Source of the DNA: Neobacillus rhizophilus
Lineage (GTDB): Bacteria > Bacillota > Bacilli > Bacillales > Cytobacillaceae
Length of the DNA stretch: 64,000 bases
Assembly (NCBI RefSeq): GCF_018343535.1
Contig: NZ_JAGYPF010000003.1
Location: 124,001 to 188,000, forward strand
Direction: 5' to 3'
Shown: positions 60,020 through 64,000 of the stretch, one piece after another
How the letters are laid out: each line of letters opens with the position of its first letter
Numbering within the stretch: the first letter of the stretch is position 1
Made by a program: the position numbers and the translations under genes
Notes under the pieces: model-generated
What the model was told of the DNA's origin: nothing
The model's input: only the letters and a program-made list of their open reading frames with translations
The model's database searches: none

Positions 60020-61159
60020 CTAACGCCGCAGCGTCTGCTGCTCCGCCACGATTTGCCCTCTATAGAAAATTCTTTTTTCAACCGACACTTTTAATTCCCG
60101 GCCATACTGTTTTAATTCCCGCTCTTCCCGGTCTGTTACCAGTGAGATGACCATGCCATCCGCTCCCATTCTTCCGGTTCTGCCGGCGCGGTGGATATAC
60201 TGGGTAATATCTTTTGGCATGTCAATCTGGACAACATGAGTGACTCCCTGAATATCAAGCCCTCTTGCCGCCACATCAGTCGCAATCAGCATTTTCAGTT
60301 TTCCATCGCGGAAAGCCTTCAAAACCGCCTGACGGTCCAGCTTTTTCATTTCACTATGTAAGATTCCAACTGAAAGGTCTTTAAAATCGAATTTTTCCTT
60401 CAGCACCTCGAGTTCGCTGATATCATTGATAAAGGCAAGCGACTTGCTGCCTTCAAGGCGGGCTATTTTTTCAAGCAATTTGATTTTGTCACGGCGTTCG
60501 CAGACAAAATAAACATGCTCAACCTCTCCACTGGCTGAAGCCAAATCATTCCGGGAAACTCGTAAAAATTCCGGCTCTTTTGCTAATTCCTTAGCAGTCT
60601 TTTCGACCGCAGGCTTCAGTGTCGCAGAAAACAACACGACTTGCCGGTCAGCCATCGTGGATTTCACAATAGTTTGCACTGAGCCCAAATGCTCATGAAT
60701 TAGCAACTGGTCGCCTTCGTCCAGGACAATCATTTTAACCTCGTGCATTTTCACTTTTTTCTGCTTAATCAATTCGAGCAGCCTTCCTGGCGTGGCAAAG
60801 ATGACATGCGGGCGCTTTTTTAATTTTTCAAGCTGGCGTTTCAGGTTGGCCCCGCCGATAATCGATGTGCCCCTGATGCCGCTGCCTTCCGACCACTTCT
60901 GGAATTCTTGAAAAATCTGCATCACCAGCTCCTGGGAGGAAGCTAGGACAACCGCTTGAAGGGACTGCGCATCAGCATCTATTTGATTCAGCAATGGCAG
61001 TAAATAGGCTAGAGTTTTCCCGGTTCCCGTGGGCGATTCGGCAATCACATCTTTTCCCTCTAGAATTAATGGAACAGCCTGTTCTTGAACGGCGGTGGCA
61101 GATTGAAATCCAGACTTTTCCCATGTCTCTTGTAAAAATGGCTTTAAATTATTTAACAT
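60020..61159 (-). CDS. yfmL: DEAD-box RNA helicase, YfmL-like
   Basis: A 379-residue two-domain helicase close to YfmL in size. The Q-motif region (FQSATAVQEQAVPLI) and motif I SPTGTGKT are followed by motif II DEGD, where most of the family has DEAD. Motif III is SAT (LFSATLKPAV). Domain 2 has ATDVAARGLDIQGVTHV and HRAGRTGRMG. In B. subtilis YfmL helps ribosome assembly in the cold. It has no long C-terminal extension. Confidence 0.82.
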   Translation of the reverse strand: MLNNLKPFLQETWEKSGFQSATAVQEQAVPLILEGKDVIAESPTGTGKTLAYLLPLLNQIDADAQSLQAVVLASSQELVMQIFQEFQKWSEGSGIRGTSIIGGANLKRQLEKLKKRPHVIFATPGRLLELIKQKKVKMHEVKMIVLDEGDQLLIHEHLGSVQTIVKSTMADRQVVLFSATLKPAVEKTAKELAKEPEFLRVSRNDLASASGEVEHVYFVCERRDKIKLLEKIARLEGSKSLAFINDISELEVLKEKFDFKDLSVGILHSEMKKLDRQAVLKAFRDGKLKMLIATDVAARGLDIQGVTHVVQIDMPKDITQYIHRAGRTGRMGADGMVISLVTDREERELKQYGRELKVSVEKRIFYRGQIVAEQQTLRR

Positions 61160-61240
61160 GTTGTACTCCCTTTTCTAAATCATTTTTCATGTTGTATTTG
61201 ATACTAACGTAATTAGTTGCAAGTGTCTAGTTGGCAAAGG

Positions 61241-61540
61241 TTAGGCCGAGGTACTGAGATAGAGGAGGATCCATACCATATGGAAAATTAGCACAGAAGA
61301 ATAAAGAATACAAGCGGAAATTAAAAGGGTGCGAACCCTTCCCTTTAAGGGATTAAGATAATATAAACCAATTAACAAAATGGGAAGGAAAACTTTAATT
61401 AGGTAAAAATACTCCCAGCCTTTTTCAATGACCGCCTTTATCAGAGGATTTCCCTCTTCTACGACTCCTAAAGATATTCCGAAATGTGTCAAAAGCGCAT
61501 CCAACGTTCCTGCACCCAACAAGAAAAAACAAAGCCTCAC
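61241..61540 (-). CDS. DUF5658 family small membrane protein
   Basis: A 99-residue protein with about three helices. GAGTLDALLTHFGISLGVVEEGNPLI, followed by WEYFYLIKVFLPILLIGLYY, is the DUF5658 pattern (small Firmicute membrane proteins of unknown function). The start is GTG 61540 after GAGAGGGGGG. Confidence 0.72.
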   Translation of the reverse strand: MRLCFFLLGAGTLDALLTHFGISLGVVEEGNPLIKAVIEKGWEYFYLIKVFLPILLIGLYYLNPLKGRVRTLLISACILYSSVLIFHMVWILLYLSTSA

Positions 61541-61758
61541 ATTAGCCCCCCTCTCACTATACAGTCTTTCAACAAATTAATGTGCCGATACGTGATATAT
61601 ATAAAGACAAAGATAAATTTATTATAGCAGATAAACGAACATTACGTTCTTAAAATAGAACGTAATGTCAAAAAATTGTATTGATAGATATCACTACAAG
61701 CAGATTAGAAACCAGATAAAATGGAATTAGAAATGGTCGATTAAGGAGTGGACTTAGA
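61541..61758. other. Gap with a perfect 12-bp inverted repeat
   Basis: ACATTACGTTCT (61639-61650), a 6-base centre, then AGAACGTAATGT (61657-61668). It lies in AT-rich DNA upstream of a small Cys/His-rich frame and copCD. Such long perfect arms suggest an operator or RNA hairpin. No T-run follows on the plus strand. Confidence 0.55.
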
Positions 61759-61910
61759 ATGTGCTGTGAACACGCCTGCTCACATGAAGCTTCATGTCTG
61801 TCCCTGTTTTTAAAGGGTTGAATGAAGTAGTTCGGCAAATTTTGCAAAAGGTAACAAGGAGCCAATCCTTCAGTAAAGGGGAATTCATTTCTAAGCAATC
61901 CTACAGATAA
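61759..61910 (+). pseudogene. Cys/His-rich small gene, apparently frameshifted at a T-run
   Basis: After AAGGAG, ATG 61759 opens MCCEHACSHEASCLSLFLKG and stops at 61821. One extra T in the TTTTTAAAGGG run at 61807-61817 would join it to the next frame, which continues GLNEVVRQILQKVTRSQSFS to 61910. The joined product of about 50 residues has four Cys and two His in its first 13 residues. It precedes the copC gene, so metal binding is tempting but unproven. It may be an intact 20-residue peptide, a real frameshift, a decayed gene or a sequencing slip. Confidence 0.35.
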
Positions 61911-62011
61911 TTTGACATGTTTGTGAACAATGCCGTCAAACTAATATTCATTCGGAGAAAAATGATAGAATGAACAACAAGGAAGTTAACAATATAATGG
62001 AGTTGAAAACA

Positions 62012-62611
62012 ATGATAAAGAAAATCTCCTTCATGGTATCCATGTTGTTTTTTCTATTAGGAACGAATGTATTCGCGCACTCCCATTTGGAGGATTCCTC
62101 TCCGAAAAACGGCGAGGTGGTAACACAGGAGCTTAAAGATATTACCCTTACCTTTGAAACAAAATTAGAACAGACCAGCACCTTCACAATGAAAAATCAA
62201 AACGGTACGGAAGTCCCTCTGTCACTGGTTACTGTTGATGGCAATAAATTAGTCGGAACACCAACGGATAAATTAGAAAACGGCGGATATACTGTTCATT
62301 GGAAGATTATCGGAATTGACGGCCATCTATTAGAGGGCGATATTCCATTTACGGTACAGCTGCCTGAGGTTCAAAAAGCTGCTGCTTCAACGGAAGGCAC
62401 TTCTACCGAGCAAGCATCAACGGTAAAGGCAGACAAAACTGCGGATACTCCAGTAAAAGAACAGAAAGCTAATAGTGCCTCTGTCATGGCCAAGAATGTT
62501 CAAACAGACGAACCAACCTTTAAAAACTATGTGATCCCTGCCTCTGTCGGCCTTTTAATTGTCGTCGGTGCGGGAAGCTATTGGTTACTCTATAGAAGGA
62601 AGCGTGCTTAA
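62012..62611 (+). CDS. copC: CopC-like copper-binding protein with C-terminal anchor
   Basis: About 199 residues. A signal peptide (MIKKISFMVSMLFFLLGTNV, cleavage FA-HS) exposes mature HSHLEDSSPKNGEVV, the His-first Cu(II) brace of CopC. The CopC beta domain runs to about 120 (HWKIIGIDGHLLEGDIPFTV). Then a Thr/Ala/Lys-rich linker and a C-terminal helix (VIPASVGLLIVVGAGSYWLL) followed by RRKRA anchor it. ATG 62012 is nine bases from GGAG; ATGs at 61970 and 61997 lack ribosome sites. It overlaps copD by one base. In B. subtilis both parts are fused in YcnJ. Confidence 0.87.
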   Translation: MIKKISFMVSMLFFLLGTNVFAHSHLEDSSPKNGEVVTQELKDITLTFETKLEQTSTFTMKNQNGTEVPLSLVTVDGNKLVGTPTDKLENGGYTVHWKIIGIDGHLLEGDIPFTVQLPEVQKAAASTEGTSTEQASTVKADKTADTPVKEQKANSASVMAKNVQTDEPTFKNYVIPASVGLLIVVGAGSYWLLYRRKRA

Positions 62612-63699
62612 TGTTCATAGCGAATGTCCTTAGCGAAGCCTTACTTTATTTGTGCTTTTCCATATTGTTAGGTAGTTTTATTTTACAGCTTGTTCCGGAA
62701 ACGGCACGCCCTCAAATAAAAATCTCAAAAGGTCTATTGCTGACAGCAACTCTCGGAGTTGCTTTTCTTTCGTTTGTACCGGTTTTAAAAATTATTCTTT
62801 ATTTGTATAAGGACCTAGGACTAGGCATGACCGTTAAATCCGTACTCCTCAACTTTGAAGTTGGAAAGTCTTGGGTCCGTACTGCTGTAATCAGCTTTAT
62901 TCTGTTGATTTTTTTAATACCTATCCGCCTTGATAAAAAGCGAATCTTTTCCTTTATAGGGCTTATCTTTACCATCATTTTAATTAATGTGCGTGGTTCA
63001 GCGAGTCATGCCAGCTCCATTGCTGGATGGCAGGGTTATTTCACCCATTCGACCCATTTTCTTGCCGTTTGCACATGGATAGGAATTCTTGTCACGGTCA
63101 GCTGGTTTTCAAAAAATCACGCCAATTGGCAGCGGTTCTTAAAGTGGTTTACCCCTGTAGCAGGGGCTTGTTTAGTCCTGATTGCCCTGACAGGATTTGA
63201 CTTAATGAGCTATACGATGAATGAAGGTGATTATGTCAATTCGTGGTCTTTATCTTGGGGACAGGCACTATTGCTTAAACATTTAGCCATTGCTCCGCTG
63301 TTGGCGTATGCTTTTATTAACAGCATCCTGATTCGGAAAAAACTATCAAGTGACTCGGCATTTAATCCGCTGCCTTGGACTCGGCTTGAAAGTGTTGTCG
63401 TGTTACTGATCTTTTCAATGACAGGGGCACTTGGCCAGGAATCGCCTCCGCATAATATCCAAACAACCCTTTCTGAGTCTGGTTATTCACCGCTTTTTAC
63501 CTTTATTCATGATGGCAAGGTTGCATTTCCGCTTCATTTTTCACCTGGTCTCATGTCAATTGGGCTTTTCATATTAGCATTCATTTTTTTGGGAATGATC
63601 ATCTTAACCTTTACCAAAAAGGCGCCAAAAATGATGTCCATTATCACGAGTATCCTGTTTATCCTTGCTGGATATTTAGCTTTAATGCTGGCTGTTTAA
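62611..63699 (+). CDS. copD: CopD-type copper transport membrane protein
   Basis: A 362-residue protein with about eight to nine helices. The CopD core is seen in the region GSASHASSIAGWQGYFTHSTHFLAVCTWIGILV, with conserved His, and in GQALLLKHLAIAPLLAYAFIN. A late loop SPPHNIQTTLSESG is also typical. It probably imports or passes copper delivered by CopC. Its ATG overlaps the copC stop (TAATG), so translation is coupled. A terminator follows. Confidence 0.87.
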   Translation: MFIANVLSEALLYLCFSILLGSFILQLVPETARPQIKISKGLLLTATLGVAFLSFVPVLKIILYLYKDLGLGMTVKSVLLNFEVGKSWVRTAVISFILLIFLIPIRLDKKRIFSFIGLIFTIILINVRGSASHASSIAGWQGYFTHSTHFLAVCTWIGILVTVSWFSKNHANWQRFLKWFTPVAGACLVLIALTGFDLMSYTMNEGDYVNSWSLSWGQALLLKHLAIAPLLAYAFINSILIRKKLSSDSAFNPLPWTRLESVVVLLIFSMTGALGQESPPHNIQTTLSESGYSPLFTFIHDGKVAFPLHFSPGLMSIGLFILAFIFLGMIILTFTKKAPKMMSIITSILFILAGYLALMLAV

Positions 63700-63710
63700 T
63701 GTCCAATATA

Positions 63711-63744
63711 AAATTAGCGTGAACCGATGATGGTTCACGCTTTT
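63711..63744. terminator. Shared terminator after copD
   Basis: Perfect 8-bp stem GCGTGAAC/GTTCACGC with T-runs on the plus strand, between convergent genes. Confidence 0.85.
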
Positions 63745-63748
63745 GGTT

Positions 63749-64000
63749 TTAATGGCCGCTGCCTCGCTCATGACTGACCGATAATCCAACTGCTGCTTCG
63801 TTAGCGGCAATCCGCATATCCATAAAGCTTTCCTCCGCGTAAGCATGTTCGATAACGTCCTTGTATTTTTTCTGAATTTCCGGCAGGCGGACCTTTAAGG
63901 AAGGGGTTAGTTCACCATCATCAACCGTCCACTCCTTGCCAATAATGACCACCTTTTTTGGCTGTTCATACTTGGCAAACTTATTCGTGAATTTGGCCAC
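63749..64000 (-). CDS. Long-chain acyl-CoA synthetase, C-terminal end (partial)
   Basis: Only the last 83 or so codons are in the window; the gene continues past 64000. The visible part KKVVIIGKEWTVDDGELTPS, followed by LKVRLPEIQKKYKDVIEHAY, matches the C-terminal domain of AMP-forming long-chain fatty acid CoA ligases, where GELTPxLK holds the catalytic Lys. The tail after that is short and ends ERGSGH. The first visible codon is not the true start. Confidence 0.8.
   Translation of the reverse strand: MAKFTNKFAKYEQPKKVVIIGKEWTVDDGELTPSLKVRLPEIQKKYKDVIEHAYAEESFMDMRIAANEAAVGLSVSHERGSGH

Noticed and set aside
61668..61898. 76-codon minus-strand frame
   Set aside because: It starts at TTG without a ribosome site and is antisense to the plus-strand Cys/His-rich frame, which does have one. 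The protein has no recognisable features.

Overview
The window looks like chromosomal DNA of a low-GC, spore-forming Bacillaceae (a Bacillus, Neobacillus or Mesobacillus-like genome; the genus is inference). The evidence is strong AGGAGG-type ribosome binding sites, frequent GTG and TTG starts, many hairpin-plus-T-run terminators, sporulation-type genes (pdaA, a SpoVB-like flippase, yjcA), and runs of genes matching Bacillus subtilis families, such as yfkD-chaA(yfkE)-yfkF, yfkK, mapB(yflG), sinR/sinI, liaIHFSR and glnHPQ. No rRNA, tRNA, CRISPR array or prophage was seen.

Layout. 1-5.7 kb: the end of a ZIP metal transporter, the heme biosynthesis gene cgoX, and a convergent heme stress operon hrtB-hrtA-hssR-hssS with an HssR-type direct repeat in its promoter. 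5.8-9.2 kb: a HAD phosphatase, a DUF4317 protein, an NAD(P)-binding protein and a YkvA-like protein. 9.26-11.22 kb: a complete group II intron with its reverse transcriptase, sitting just after the terminator of a CysJ-like diaphorase that lacks the FMN domain. 12.7-14.9 kb: a UvrA-like ABC protein with visibly higher GC. 15-17.4 kb: a glutamine-type ABC importer. 18-26 kb: tRNA and rRNA modification (dus, rlmCD), DNA repair (alkA), pdaA, a NERD protein and class I fumarase. 26-35 kb: the yfk/yfl-like segment plus an Fe/Co-type P1B ATPase, YihY and YtxH. 35.5-36.3 kb: sinR facing a convergent sinI that carries a c-di-GMP-I riboswitch. 37-44.6 kb: hutH with a hairpin leader, topB, an MFS transporter and aminopeptidase AmpS. 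44.6-48.6 kb: a DUF6230/DUF6114/proline-repeat secretion operon divergent from a GAF-LuxR regulator. 48.6-54.8 kb: mscL, yetJ, a SpoVB-like flippase and the lia envelope stress operon. 55-64 kb: a LysM-CAP secreted protein, yjcA, the Rieske oxidoreductase yhfW, an amidase, the helicase yfmL, DUF5658, copC-copD and the end of an acyl-CoA synthetase.

Two repeat families cut across the gene annotation. (1) A structured intergenic element occurs five times (near 5.7, 26.5, 27.9, 34.2 and 54.9 kb), always in the same orientation, with compensatory changes in its hairpins. (2) Three arrays of short units at 20-21 bp period (24.1-24.4, 32.5 and 58.1 kb) share the degenerate core TATCYRCAART although their sequences differ. 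The strongest regulatory novelty is the c-di-GMP-I riboswitch directly in front of a sinI-like antirepressor gene. Several short proteins (34-66 residues) outside the long reading frames are also annotated, some with their last codons inside the terminator hairpin.
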